Shown here: piece after piece, positions 17,299-26,463 of the stretch
Position numbering within the stretch: position 1 is the first letter of the stretch
How the letters are laid out: each line of letters opens with the position of its first letter
Assembly: GCF_026626745.1 (NCBI RefSeq)
Contig: NZ_JAPNJW010000002.1
Span: 6,078,130-6,142,129 of the forward strand
From: Nannocystis sp. RBIL2
GTDB lineage: Bacteria; Myxococcota_A; Polyangia; Nannocystales; Nannocystaceae
Length of the DNA stretch: 64,000 bases
Direction of reading: 5' to 3'
Notes under the pieces: model-generated
What the model was told of the DNA's origin: nothing
The model's database searches: none
The model's input: the letters and a program-made list of their open reading frames with translations, nothing else
Translations under genes and position numbers: made by a program

Positions 17299-18375
17299 AT
17301 GACGATCCGCCTGGGAATCAACGGAATGGGCCGCATCGGGCGGCTCGTGCTTCGACATGCGCTCGCGCGGAGCGCCGACTTCGCTGGCTCGGGGGCCGTG
17401 CGCAAGGGGCCGGCGATGCAAGTGGTCGCCGCCAACGACCTCGCCGACGCCGACGAGCTGGCCTACCTGCTCGGCCACGACTCGGTGCATCGCTACCAGC
17501 TGCCGAAGGCCCGCGCGGAGGGCGGCGCGCTGCACGTCGGCGACGGCTCGATCTCCCTGTTCAAGGAGCGCGATCCGAGCAAGATCCCCTGGGCCGACCA
17601 CGGCGTCGACATCGTCATCGAGGCGACCGGCAAGTTCACCACCGGCGAGCAGATGGCCGGCCACCGCGCCAACGCGAACGGGCCGTCGCACGTCATCCTC
17701 GCCGCGCCCGGCAAGAACGTCGACAAGACCCTGGTCGTCGGCGTCAACGAGGAGTCGTTCGACCCGGCGAAGGACCGCCTGGTGTCCAACGCGAGCTGCA
17801 CCACCAACGCGCTGACGCCGGTGCTCGCGGTGCTCGACCGCGTGTTCGGGGTCAAGTGGGGCCTGGTCGGCACGACGCACGCGTACACGGCCGGTCAGGG
17901 CCTGGTCGACGGCCTCGCCGGCAAGGACCTTCGCCGCGGTCGCGCGGCGCCGATCAACATCGTGCCGACATCGACCGGCGCGGCCAAGGCCATCTCCGAG
18001 GTGCTGCCCAACCTCAAGGGCAAGTGCGACGGCACGGCCGTGCGCGTGCCGGTGGTCGACGGGTCGCTCTACGACGTGGTCTGCCAGCTCGAGGGCGAGC
18101 CGGCCCTGGCCCGCGTGATCGAGGCGCTGCGCGAGGCGGCCGCCACCGAGGCGCTCCGCGGGGTGCTCGACGTCCGCAAGGAGGCGCTGGTGTCGAGCGA
18201 CATCCTCGGCGACCCGCACTCGAGCATCGTCGACGTCGACGCGTGCATGGGCCTCGGCGCGCTGGTGAAGATCGTCGGCTGGTACGACAACGAATGGGGC
18301 TACTCGGGCCGCGTGCTCGACCTCGCGGCGATCGCCAGCAACTGGATCGTCGCCAATCGCGGCAGCAAGAGCTGA
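17299..18375 (+). CDS. gap: glyceraldehyde-3-phosphate dehydrogenase, type I
   Basis: 358 residues. It oxidises glyceraldehyde 3-phosphate to 1,3-bisphosphoglycerate in glycolysis, or the reverse in gluconeogenesis. The Rossmann start is IRLGINGMGRIGRLVLR; Asp in VAANDLAD favours NAD. The catalytic Cys is at residue 167 in SNASCTTN, and WYDNEWGYS closes the active site. It is about 20 residues longer than usual because of an insertion between the first two strands (DFAGSGAVRKGPAMQ). The ATG at 17299 is chosen over upstream in-frame codons because it gives the exact family N terminus. Confidence 0.95.
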   Translation: MTIRLGINGMGRIGRLVLRHALARSADFAGSGAVRKGPAMQVVAANDLADADELAYLLGHDSVHRYQLPKARAEGGALHVGDGSISLFKERDPSKIPWADHGVDIVIEATGKFTTGEQMAGHRANANGPSHVILAAPGKNVDKTLVVGVNEESFDPAKDRLVSNASCTTNALTPVLAVLDRVFGVKWGLVGTTHAYTAGQGLVDGLAGKDLRRGRAAPINIVPTSTGAAKAISEVLPNLKGKCDGTAVRVPVVDGSLYDVVCQLEGEPALARVIEALREAAATEALRGVLDVRKEALVSSDILGDPHSSIVDVDACMGLGALVKIVGWYDNEWGYSGRVLDLAAIASNWIVANRGSKS

Positions 18376-18394
18376 GCCGCGGTGAGCAGCAGGA

Positions 18395-18421
18395 GGGCTC
18401 CGTCTCGCCGAGGCGGAGCCC
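18395..18421. terminator. strong bidirectional hairpin after the GAPDH gene
   Basis: GGGCTCCG and CGGAGCCC pair perfectly, with an inner CTCG/CGAG stem separated by single bases. It starts 20 bp after the GAPDH stop and ends one base before the stop of the convergent ParE-like pseudogene. Only two T follow on the plus strand, so it may work with Rho or only as an mRNA 3' end. Confidence 0.7.
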
Positions 18422-18422
18422 T

Positions 18423-18729
18423 TCAGCGCGCCGTGAATCGCAGGCGCCGCGGGTCCTGGCGCTGGTCGGCGATTCCGAGGACGAGGACGTGGTCCTGAGC
18501 GGCGGTATAAAAGATCGCCAGGAAAACCGGGGATGGATGATACGTCGGACGTTCGCGCGCCACGGCGGATAGGCGAGCGGGAAGTCCCGGATCTGCCGGA
18601 TCAGTCGTTCGCCAGGTCGAGCTGAAGCCGGCGAAGATGCGTTCCGTGCGGATGCAAGTTGTCCTGGAATGCATAGAGCGCAGACAGATCGGGGAGGGCG
18701 AAGTGCGACAGGCGCACCGGCAGCGACAT
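18423..18729 (-). pseudogene. ParE/RelE-family toxin, broken by two -1 frameshifts
   Basis: The first frame from ATG at 18729 reads MSLPVRLSHFALPDLSALY... and stops at 18601. The next frame continues LIRQIRDFPLAYPPWRANVRR, and a third frame ends with FLAIFYTAAQDHVLVLGIAD and a stop at 18423. Joined, they give a ParE/RelE toxin: N-terminal helix pair, central Arg-rich strand and the C-terminal vLgi.d.R.dP motif. Two single missing bases, near 18613 and near 18510-18520, restore the frame, and the total length (307 bp) fits two 1-bp losses. It is divergent from two antitoxin-like genes with 84 bp between starts. Confidence 0.6.
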
Positions 18730-18813
18730 GCGGCGAGGATAGCGGCAGGCGGTGATCGTGCGCAGTTTCGCGCAAAATCGCGTAGGCGCCGGCCACGAGG
18801 GCGAAGCCGTGGT

Positions 18814-19011
18814 ATGAAGAGAGCGATGGGAGCGCCCACCAAGCCCGCGGAGAGCCTCGTCGAACCGGAGCCGAGCGAAGCGGAGCTCGCGGAGATCGAG
18901 GCCGCCTGGGAGGCCGAGGTGTTGTGGCGCGCCAAGGAGCACGAGGAAGGGCGCGCGGAGTCCATCCCGTGGGAGCAGGTGCGGGCGCAGATGTTCGGCA
19001 AGCGCAGCTAG
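18814..19011 (+). CDS. addiction-module antitoxin-like protein, copy 1
   Basis: 65 residues: a short basic start, then ELAEIEAAWEAEVLWRAKEHEEG and IPWEQVRAQMF. This matches the short addiction-module component family (TIGR02574 type), antitoxins usually found directly upstream of a ParE/RelE toxin. Here the toxin-like sequence lies on the opposite strand and is broken. The last 80 bp are identical to the second copy except for one base. A second ATG at 18826 could be the true start. Confidence 0.6.
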   Translation: MKRAMGAPTKPAESLVEPEPSEAELAEIEAAWEAEVLWRAKEHEEGRAESIPWEQVRAQMFGKRS

Positions 19012-19044
19012 TTCGGCGCAGCGCGACGCGGACCTCAGACGACC

Positions 19045-19230
19045 ATGGCTGCGCCGAGAAGACGCGTGAGAAGCCTGGTCGAGCCCGAGCCTGGCGAGAA
19101 TGAGCTCGCGGAGAGCGAGGCCGCCTGGGAAGAAGAGGTGCTGCGGATCGCCAAGGAGCACGAGGAAGGGCGCGCGGAGTCCATCCCGTGGGAGCAGGTG
19201 CGGGCGCAGATGTTCGGCGAGCGCAGCTAA
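19045..19230 (+). CDS. addiction-module antitoxin-like protein, copy 2
   Basis: 61 residues, paralogue of the gene 34 bp upstream: ENELAESEAAWEEEVLRIAKEHEEG and the same IPWEQVRAQMF ending. The N-terminal dozen residues differ. Near-identity of the 3' 80 bp (18931-19010 against 19150-19229) indicates a recent tandem duplication or gene conversion. No toxin follows it on the same strand. Confidence 0.6.
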   Translation: MAAPRRRVRSLVEPEPGENELAESEAAWEEEVLRIAKEHEEGRAESIPWEQVRAQMFGERS

Positions 19231-19280
19231 GTTGTCGTGCGATTCGAGCGCGGTGCTCCACAGGGTGCTGCGTTATTTTC

Positions 19281-19294
19281 TGTCCCGAAGGACA
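19281..19294. repeat. TGTCCCGAAGGACA palindrome between convergent genes
   Basis: A single intact copy between the second antitoxin-like gene (ends 19230) and the convergent GlcD-type gene (ends 19392). Confidence 0.85.
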
Positions 19295-19391
19295 GGCCGT
19301 GAAGGCTGGAGCTCGGTCTCGCTGACAAGCCGGGAATGGCGAGATTGGCTGCCCCCGGGGCGAGACAGCGACCGCGGCCGTTTCTCGCGCC

Positions 19392-20786
19392 TCAGGCCGG
19401 CGGGAATACCTTGCCCGGATTCAGAATGTTCTGCGGGTCCCAGGCGCGCTTGAGGGCGAGCTGGAGGGCGCGGAGCTCGGGCGGCTGCTCGAGCGGCATG
19501 TAGGGGCGCTTGCTGAGGCCGATGCCGTGTTCGCCGGAGAGGGTGCCGCCGAGGGCGATGGTGGCGGCGAACAGGTCGGCGACGCAGCGATCGACGCGTT
19601 CGCCGATGTCGCTGCTGGCCTTTGGGTCATACAAGAAATTGACGTGGAGGTTGCCGTCGCCGGCGTGGCCGAAGCTGGCGACGTCGACGCGGTGACGCGC
19701 GCCGATCTCCCGGGCCGCGGCGGCGAGGTCGGGCAGGCGCGCCAGCGGGACCGCCACGTCCTCGCTGATCTTCTTCGGCCAGTGGGCGCGCAGGGTGTGG
19801 CTGAGGGCGCGGCGGACGTCCCACAGGGCATCGCGCGTGGCGGCGTCGGTGGCCTGCGCGACGGCCAGCGCCCCGGCCTCGCGGCACAGGTCGGCGGCGC
19901 GCAGCAAGGCGCGGTCGAGGCCGGCGCCGTCGCCGTCGAGCTCGACCCACAGCAGCGCGCGCGCCCCGGGCGGCAGCTCGACGGCCAGGGTGCCGCTGCG
20001 CGCCAGCAATTCGGTACATGTCCGATCGGCCAGCTCGAGCGCGGCCGGGGCGACCCCGCCGGTGAGGCAGCGGTGGACCGCGTCGCAGGCGGCGGCCTCG
20101 TCGGCGAACGAGGCCAGCAAGGTGACTGCGAACGGCGGGCGCGGGATGAGGCGCAGGACGCAGCGCGTGATGAGGCCGAGGGTGCCCTCGGAGCCGACCA
20201 GCAGACCGGCGAGGTTGTAGCCGGTGACGCCCTTGATCGAGCGATGGCCAACCTCGTGGCTGAGGCCGGTGCCGTCGACGACGTCGAGGCCGAGGACGAA
20301 GTTGCCGGTGACGCCGTACTTGCACGCCCGCGGGCCGCCGGCGTTGGTGGCGACGTTGCCGCCGACGCTGCAGATCTTCAGGCTCGCGGGATCGGGCGGG
20401 TAGAACAGGCCGCGCGCCTCGACGGCGCGGTGGAGCTCGCCGGTGAGGACGCCGGGCTCGACGATCGCCAGCATGCTGCGCTCGTCGATGTCGACGATCG
20501 AGCGCAGGCCGCCGAGGTCGAGGACGACGCCGCCGTGATCGGCGAGGCAGCCGCCGACTGTGCCGGTGCCTGCGCCGCGCGGGCTCAGCGGGACGCCGAG
20601 CGCGTGGCACAGGCGGACCAGCGGGGCGACCTCGGCGCGCTCGCGCGGGCGCACGACCAGGCCCGGCATGAACGGGCCCTCGGCGCCGTCGTCGCGGGCG
20701 TAGGGCTCACGGTCGCGGACGACGATGTCGGCGCCGAGCTCGGCGCAGATCCGCTCGTGCAGCGCGGCGAGGTCGAGGACGGCCAT
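19392..20786 (-). CDS. glcD: FAD-linked oxidase, GlcD / D-lactate dehydrogenase type
   Basis: 464 residues. FAD-binding type 4 (PCMH) domain with RPRERAEVAPLVRLCHALGVPLSPRGAGTGTVGG, DPASLKICSVGGNVATNAGG and YKYGVTGNFVLGL-like motifs, then the GlcD C-terminal domain ending SGEHGIGLSKRPYM. Family members oxidise glycolate or D-2-hydroxy acids. Only the GlcD-like subunit is present; no GlcE or GlcF lies nearby, so it may act alone as a D-2-hydroxyacid dehydrogenase. It is separated from erpA by 30 bp on the same strand. Confidence 0.88.
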   Translation of the reverse strand: MAVLDLAALHERICAELGADIVVRDREPYARDDGAEGPFMPGLVVRPRERAEVAPLVRLCHALGVPLSPRGAGTGTVGGCLADHGGVVLDLGGLRSIVDIDERSMLAIVEPGVLTGELHRAVEARGLFYPPDPASLKICSVGGNVATNAGGPRACKYGVTGNFVLGLDVVDGTGLSHEVGHRSIKGVTGYNLAGLLVGSEGTLGLITRCVLRLIPRPPFAVTLLASFADEAAACDAVHRCLTGGVAPAALELADRTCTELLARSGTLAVELPPGARALLWVELDGDGAGLDRALLRAADLCREAGALAVAQATDAATRDALWDVRRALSHTLRAHWPKKISEDVAVPLARLPDLAAAAREIGARHRVDVASFGHAGDGNLHVNFLYDPKASSDIGERVDRCVADLFAATIALGGTLSGEHGIGLSKRPYMPLEQPPELRALQLALKRAWDPQNILNPGKVFPPA

Positions 20787-20816
20787 GGTCCACGATGCGC
20801 GGGTGGATGCGCCGCG

Positions 20817-21212
20817 CTAGACGGAGAACGAGCTGCCGCAGCCGCAGGAGCCGGTGGTGTTGGGGTTGTTGAACTTGAACCCCGCCCCCTGCAGGCCCTC
20901 GACGTAGTCGACGCTGGTGCCCATCAGGTACATGAAGCTCATCTGATCGCAGACGAGCTTGACGCCCTGGCTCTCGAAGTGGTTGTCGCCTTCGACGGGC
21001 TCGTCGAAGTAGAGGTCGTATTGAAAGCCGGCGCAGCCGCCGCCCATGACCTTGACGCGCAGGGCGTAGGTGCTCTCGATCGCCTCGGTCTCGCGGATCT
21101 CGCGAATCTTCGCGGCGGCGGTCTCGGTGACCTCGAGGGCGCCCGTCATCTGCGGGTCGTGGGCTTCGTGCTGGGTCGGCGTCGCGGGCGCGGTCTCGGT
21201 GGCTGCAGACAT
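20817..21212 (-). CDS. erpA: iron-sulfur cluster insertion protein, ErpA/IscA family
   Basis: 131 residues from ATG at 21212. A-type carrier that passes Fe-S clusters to apoproteins. The three conserved Cys are present: GGGCAGFQYDL and CGCGSSFSV at the C terminus. VMGGGCxGFQY and the SSFSV ending favour ErpA over IscA. The first 22 residues are an extra Thr/Ala/Pro/His-rich segment. It lies upstream of the FAD oxidase on the same strand, so the two may be cotranscribed. Confidence 0.9.
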   Translation of the reverse strand: MSAATETAPATPTQHEAHDPQMTGALEVTETAAAKIREIRETEAIESTYALRVKVMGGGCAGFQYDLYFDEPVEGDNHFESQGVKLVCDQMSFMYLMGTSVDYVEGLQGAGFKFNNPNTTGSCGCGSSFSV

Positions 21213-21498
21213 CAGGGCTCCCAAAGTTGACGTTCGGGTAGGATGGTGCGCTGGGCCGTGCGGGTCAAGTCTGCGGTCCTGCAAGGTCGGGTGCGGCAGG
21301 CCACGTGACCGCGAGTTCGTCGCTCGCCGCAGAAGGCTCGGGTGTCGCCATTGCGGCCGTGTTCGCGGGCGCTGCTGCGCGCTTTCCGGAGCCTGCACGC
21401 GAGTCGCTCTGCGTGGCGCTGGGCGAGGCGGTGGCAAGTAAAGCGAAATCCTTCACCCGCGCTGCGTGGCCAGGTGAGAATGGGCGGCAGGGCGGTGT

Positions 21499-21528
21499 TT
21501 GACAGCGACGGCGACCTTCCCCTACCGT
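21499..21528 (+). promoter_or_regulatory. candidate sigma-70 promoter of the 515-residue lipoprotein gene
   Basis: A consensus TTGACA at 21499-21504 is followed 18 bp later by TACCGT at 21523-21528. The ATG is at 21585, leaving a leader of about 50 bp. Confidence 0.55.
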
Positions 21529-21584
21529 GGCGATGCGGCAGTTTTGCCGCAGCCGCACGAAGTCGGCCGGAGCACGGAGAACGC

Positions 21585-23132
21585 ATGCGACGAACCCACG
21601 CCACCACCCTCACGCTCCTCTCGTTCGCGCTGGTCGCGGGCGCGCTTCCCGCCTGCGGCGAGGGCCGCCAGGAGATGCTCGAGCGCGAGATGGAGTACGC
21701 GAAGGCGGGCCGCAAGGAGGACAAGGGGGTCCCGATCCCGGAGATCCCGCCGGACGAGACGCGGGAGGCGCTGCGGCCGCTGCTGACCCAGATCTACTCG
21801 AACACCGAGCGCCTGCCCGACGTGACCGAGGGCGACGTCGAGCCGACTGACGGCCGCGACTACGTGCTGCAGCCGGGCGTGCTGGCGGTGGTGACGGTCA
21901 AGAAGGGCCTCACCAAGGCCGAGAAGGCGCGGGCGATCATCCTCGGGGTGGCCGAGGCCGACGCGTGGACGTTCCGCAAGAACGCGCGCAAGGAGTTCGC
22001 GCTGCAGGTCGAGAAGCTCAAGTACAGCTTCGGCGACGAGACGAAGGCGAAGGTGCTCGACGCGTATCCCCACCTCAAGCTGCTGAGCTTCTTCGGCTCG
22101 CCCGAGGCCGACAAGGCGCTCGGCGAGCTGTCCGGCGACGCCAAGACCGCGGCCGAGGCGATGCGCAAGGAGTACACCGAGGGCAAGCAGGACATCTGGA
22201 AGAAGTGGATGGGCGTCAAGATGTACGCCCGCCGCCTCGTCAGCCAGGACGAGCCGTTCCGCAGCGTGCTGAAGAAGATCGCCAAGGACTTCGGCCAGGA
22301 GGAAGTGCCGCCGAAGCCGTTCAAGGAGTCGGTCGACGCGCCGTTCAAGGCCTGGGCCGAGGCGATCGAGAAGGACGAGAAGCTGCTGACGGTGCTCACC
22401 AACTACAAGGAGCTGCGCGACCGCGTCGACTTCCTCGGCGAGGCGCACACTCTGTGGGCGATCGAGGGCTCGGAGCTGGTGCCCGAGCGGGCCAAGGGCG
22501 TCGTCATCGACAAGAAGATCGGCTACGGCTTCTTCCGCGAGGACCTCGGCGGCGGCTACAACGACCTCGTGTTCGTGTTCAGCAAGAAGCTCGGCGGCAA
22601 CGAGCTCAAGCGGGCGTTCCTCCACTCGTTCCTGTTCCGCCAGCTGCTCACCGATTTCCAGCTGCTGTCGACCGCCGGCACCGACTTCGCCAAGCGCGGC
22701 CCGGACGGCCAGCTCGACATCGGCACCGCGACGGTGCCCGACAAGTACGACCCGCTGTACGCCAGCTGCGGCGGGACGGCGGCGCTCGAGACGATGCTGT
22801 ACAGCTTCAACAACGAGTTCGCGCTGCTGAGCGGGGTGCCGTCGAAGGTCAAGGACTCCGAGGCGGCCCTCAAGGTGGCCCACAAGTGCATCGTCGACGG
22901 GGCCGCCGGCGACATCAAGATCCCCGCCAAGAGCGACGAGTTCGACACCGAAGGCCCCGCGCCGGCGTCGCGCCTGGCCCTGTTCCAGATGCTCGCCCGC
23001 TTCGAGAACATCAAGGTCAACACGGCCGTCCTCGCCGGCGACCAGCGCACCGCCGAGGACGACGCGATCGACGACGGCGAGAAGCTGCTCAAGCAGCTCA
23101 AGGCCGAGGCCGACGCGAAGAAGAAGGACTAG
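21585..23132 (+). CDS. hypothetical lipoprotein, 515 residues
   Basis: The N terminus RRTHATTLTLLSFALVAGALPACGE is a clear lipoprotein signal with lipobox LPAC. The mature protein is highly charged and Lys/Glu-rich with long helical stretches (EREMEYAKAGRKEDKG, KLKYSFGDETKAKVLDAYPHL, DDGEKLLKQLKAEADAKKKD). There are no catalytic motifs I can name. The ATG at 21585 is chosen because it places the signal peptide correctly, below a good promoter. It is convergent with the LigD-polymerase gene, with palindromes in between. Confidence 0.8.
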   Translation: MRRTHATTLTLLSFALVAGALPACGEGRQEMLEREMEYAKAGRKEDKGVPIPEIPPDETREALRPLLTQIYSNTERLPDVTEGDVEPTDGRDYVLQPGVLAVVTVKKGLTKAEKARAIILGVAEADAWTFRKNARKEFALQVEKLKYSFGDETKAKVLDAYPHLKLLSFFGSPEADKALGELSGDAKTAAEAMRKEYTEGKQDIWKKWMGVKMYARRLVSQDEPFRSVLKKIAKDFGQEEVPPKPFKESVDAPFKAWAEAIEKDEKLLTVLTNYKELRDRVDFLGEAHTLWAIEGSELVPERAKGVVIDKKIGYGFFREDLGGGYNDLVFVFSKKLGGNELKRAFLHSFLFRQLLTDFQLLSTAGTDFAKRGPDGQLDIGTATVPDKYDPLYASCGGTAALETMLYSFNNEFALLSGVPSKVKDSEAALKVAHKCIVDGAAGDIKIPAKSDEFDTEGPAPASRLALFQMLARFENIKVNTAVLAGDQRTAEDDAIDDGEKLLKQLKAEADAKKKD

Positions 23133-23133
23133 C

Positions 23134-23234
23134 TGTCCCGCGGGACAGGTCGCTCCGGAGAGCGCGCGAGACCTCGCCCCGGCGGGGTCTCGGCAATTGA
23201 AGCTGGTGATTGTCCACGCATGTCCCGAAGGACA
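23134..23234. repeat. two TGTCY-N4-RGACA palindromes between convergent genes
   Basis: TGTCCCGCGGGACA at 23134-23147 begins two bases after the lipoprotein stop, and TGTCCCGAAGGACA at 23221-23234 lies about 20 bp from the end of the convergent gene. The first is fully self-complementary. Confidence 0.85.
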
Positions 23235-23256
23235 TGTGGATGGATGATGGTTTTTA

Positions 23257-24168
23257 TCAGAGATTCGCGAGGGCTTCGGCGGCGTCGGCGAGCGAGCGGG
23301 CGTGGCTGTGGATGTCGCGCCACAGGTCGCCTACGTCCCACAGGCGCTCGCGGACGTTGCGGACGTGCCAGCGGCGGGCGTCGAGCTCGGGGTCGTCGAG
23401 CTCGTCCCAGCCGATCGGGACGGCCACGGGGGCGCAGGGGAGGGCGCGGGCGCTGTACGGGGCGACGGTGGTCTGGGCCTGGCCGTTGCGCAGGTAGTCG
23501 ACGAACACCCGGTCGCCGCGCTTCTTCTTGTTGATGTCCATGGTGAAGCGCGCCGGGTCGGTGGCGACCAGGTACTGCGCGACCTTGCGGGCGAACTCGC
23601 TGACGCCGTCGCAGTCGAGCTCGCGGTGGATCGGCGCGACCACGTGGAGGCCGCGCGAGCCGGTGGTCTTGACGAACGGGACCAGGCCGAGGGCCGGGAA
23701 CAGGTCGCGCAGCAGGCGGGCGCCGTGGCGGACCTTGGCGAAGTCGTCGTCGCTCGGGTCGAGGTCGATGATCACCATGTCCGGCCGGTCGAGGCTGTCC
23801 CGGTGGACGTGACAGGTGTGGAACACCAGGCAGTTCTGGCTGGCGAGGAAGACCAGCGCGGGGGCGTTGTCGGCCACGGCGTAGACGGTCTCGCCGCTGT
23901 GGCTGGCGAGGGTGAGGCGGTGGACGTAGGCCGGGAAGTGCTCCTGCGCGGCCTTTTGAAAGTAGCCGCGGGCGGCGATGCCGGACGGGAAGCAGTGCAG
24001 GGTCAGCGGCCGGCCGGTCAGGTGCGGGACCATGAAGGGGGCGACGTCGCGGTAGTACGTGACGAGGTCGCCCTTGCCGATCTGCTCGTCAGGGTAGAGC
24101 AGCTTGTTCGGGTGCGTGACCTCGATGCTCTCGCCGTCGACCTCGATTGTGGTGATGCCCTTGGCCAC
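23257..24168 (-). CDS. stand-alone LigD-type polymerase (primase-polymerase) domain protein
   Basis: 303 residues. Matches the POL domain of bacterial NHEJ LigD: LLYPDEQIGKGDLVTYYRDVAP, LTLHCFPSGI, IDLDPSDDDF (catalytic Asp pair), KTTGSRGLHV and KRGDRVFVDYLRN. These enzymes add ribo- or deoxynucleotides at double-strand break ends. No ligase or phosphoesterase domain is fused, and no Ku gene lies in the window. Start: GTG at 24168 after a purine-rich site, or ATG at 24195, nine codons earlier. Confidence 0.88.
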   Translation of the reverse strand: MAKGITTIEVDGESIEVTHPNKLLYPDEQIGKGDLVTYYRDVAPFMVPHLTGRPLTLHCFPSGIAARGYFQKAAQEHFPAYVHRLTLASHSGETVYAVADNAPALVFLASQNCLVFHTCHVHRDSLDRPDMVIIDLDPSDDDFAKVRHGARLLRDLFPALGLVPFVKTTGSRGLHVVAPIHRELDCDGVSEFARKVAQYLVATDPARFTMDINKKKRGDRVFVDYLRNGQAQTTVAPYSARALPCAPVAVPIGWDELDDPELDARRWHVRNVRERLWDVGDLWRDIHSHARSLADAAEALANL

Positions 24169-24338
24169 GCGCCCGCTCCCCCGTGAGGGCCGCATGCTGC
24201 CTCGAGCGGGCCGGCGACGCCACGCGCGCAGGCGCGCTCGCCGGGGCGCGGATGCGCGCGTGGGCGCGGACCTGGCGGATCGAGCAGGTGCCGTCATCGG
24301 ACCCCAGGGTAGCGGTCTTATCAATGGTCTTTGAAACA

Positions 24339-24352
24339 TGTCGCGAGGGACA
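24339..24352. repeat. TGTCGCGAGGGACA palindrome variant
   Basis: A copy with both TGTC and GACA intact but G at the fifth base, flanked by CATG on both sides. It lies between the divergent LigD-polymerase and lipoprotein genes. Confidence 0.75.
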
Positions 24353-24437
24353 TGTCGTAGGGGCGCGGCGGCCGGCCCGCTGCCGGCGTGAGCGCGGCGT
24401 CACTGGCGGTCTGCGCGATTGCGCTACCTTTGCGGGC

Positions 24438-25106
24438 ATGCGGCACATCGTCCTGATCCCGTGGGTCGCCGTCGCGGCGGCCGGGTGCAACTACGAGAGC
24501 GGCGGAGGGACCGCGCACGCGACGGACTCGGCGGCGGTGATGAACGACGCCGAGGCGACTATCGGCGCGACGACCGGCGACGGGACGAGCACCACGCTCG
24601 GGGCGACGGGCTCGGCGACGGGGGCGACGACGGAGGTGGCGGTGAGCTATTGCCACGGCTTCCAGGCCGCGGCCGAGGCGCCGTTTCTGTCGCTGTACAT
24701 CGTCGGCGGCGAGGTGCTGACCGACGGCGCGGCGTGGCCGATCGAGTGCAGCGAGGGGCGGTGGATGTTCGGGCTCTATCCGTCGCTGGGCGGCTGGGAC
24801 CCGCACGCAGATCAGGTGCGGTTCACGGTCGAGGTCGACGTCGAGGGCTACGAGCTCGACAGCGCGGGCCACTTCTACAGCGACGAGGTCGACTATCACA
24901 TCGGCTGCGACAACCCGTGGGCCGGGCTCATCGGGGTCGCGCCGGTGTACCTGCCCGAGGGCGTGGGCGACCCGGGGCAGCTCGACGGCAAGCCGGCGAA
25001 GGTGCTCGTGACCGTGCTCGCGGGCGACATGGAGCTGCGCGCCGAGGCGTCGGTGACGCTGTCGGCGCCGCCGGACGTGCTGCTGCAGGGCTGCACGTCC
25101 CCGTGA
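24438..25106 (+). CDS. hypothetical lipoprotein, 222 residues
   Basis: Signal peptide MRHIVLIPWVAVAAAGC with lipobox AAGC, then a Thr/Gly/Ala linker of about 45 residues typical of this genome. The globular part has four Cys (SYCHGF, IECSEG, IGCDNP, LQGCTSP), probably forming disulfides, and many Trp/Tyr. It is divergent from the LigD-polymerase gene and 39 bp upstream of dusA. A TACCTT box lies just upstream of the start. No family recognised. Confidence 0.8.
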   Translation: MRHIVLIPWVAVAAAGCNYESGGGTAHATDSAAVMNDAEATIGATTGDGTSTTLGATGSATGATTEVAVSYCHGFQAAAEAPFLSLYIVGGEVLTDGAAWPIECSEGRWMFGLYPSLGGWDPHADQVRFTVEVDVEGYELDSAGHFYSDEVDYHIGCDNPWAGLIGVAPVYLPEGVGDPGQLDGKPAKVLVTVLAGDMELRAEASVTLSAPPDVLLQGCTSP

Positions 25107-25145
25107 GGGGTTGACGCGGCCGGCGCGATCGGTCATCCCACCCCG

Positions 25146-26180
<1,035 letters not shown>

Positions 26181-26205
26181 AAAAGACGGTGCGATCTTGA
26201 GGGCA

Positions 26206-26343
26206 TGTCCTTCAAGACATTGTCCCAAAGACATGTTCTTTGGGGCATAAGACTCTTGGGGTGCGTCGGCCTCGAGGCCGATGCTCTCGGGGGCCGGATC
26301 GCCAGGGCGATCGCATGTCTTGAAGGGCATGTCTGGAGAGACA
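26206..26343. repeat. cluster of five palindromes and variants
   Basis: Copies at 26206-26219, 26221-26233 (one base short), 26234-26247 (TGTT...GGCA), 26316-26329 (ends GGCA) and 26330-26343. They occupy the gap between dusA and the alcohol-dehydrogenase-like gene, both on the plus strand, and are packed nearly end to end in two groups. Confidence 0.8.
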
Positions 26344-26463
26344 TGCCGCGGGTAGCGAAGGACCGCTGGTGGCGGGGACCGGTTGCGGCTACCATCCGCA
26401 GGTGCTGCGTCGGGGCCCGTCCGTCAGGTCATGCGCTCACCCGTTCATGCGGGAGGTCGGGTG

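Noticed and set aside
20019..20032. TGTCCGATCGGCCA inside the GlcD-type gene
   Set aside because: Resembles the dispersed palindrome but ends GCCA, and the match could be chance, so it was not counted as a copy.
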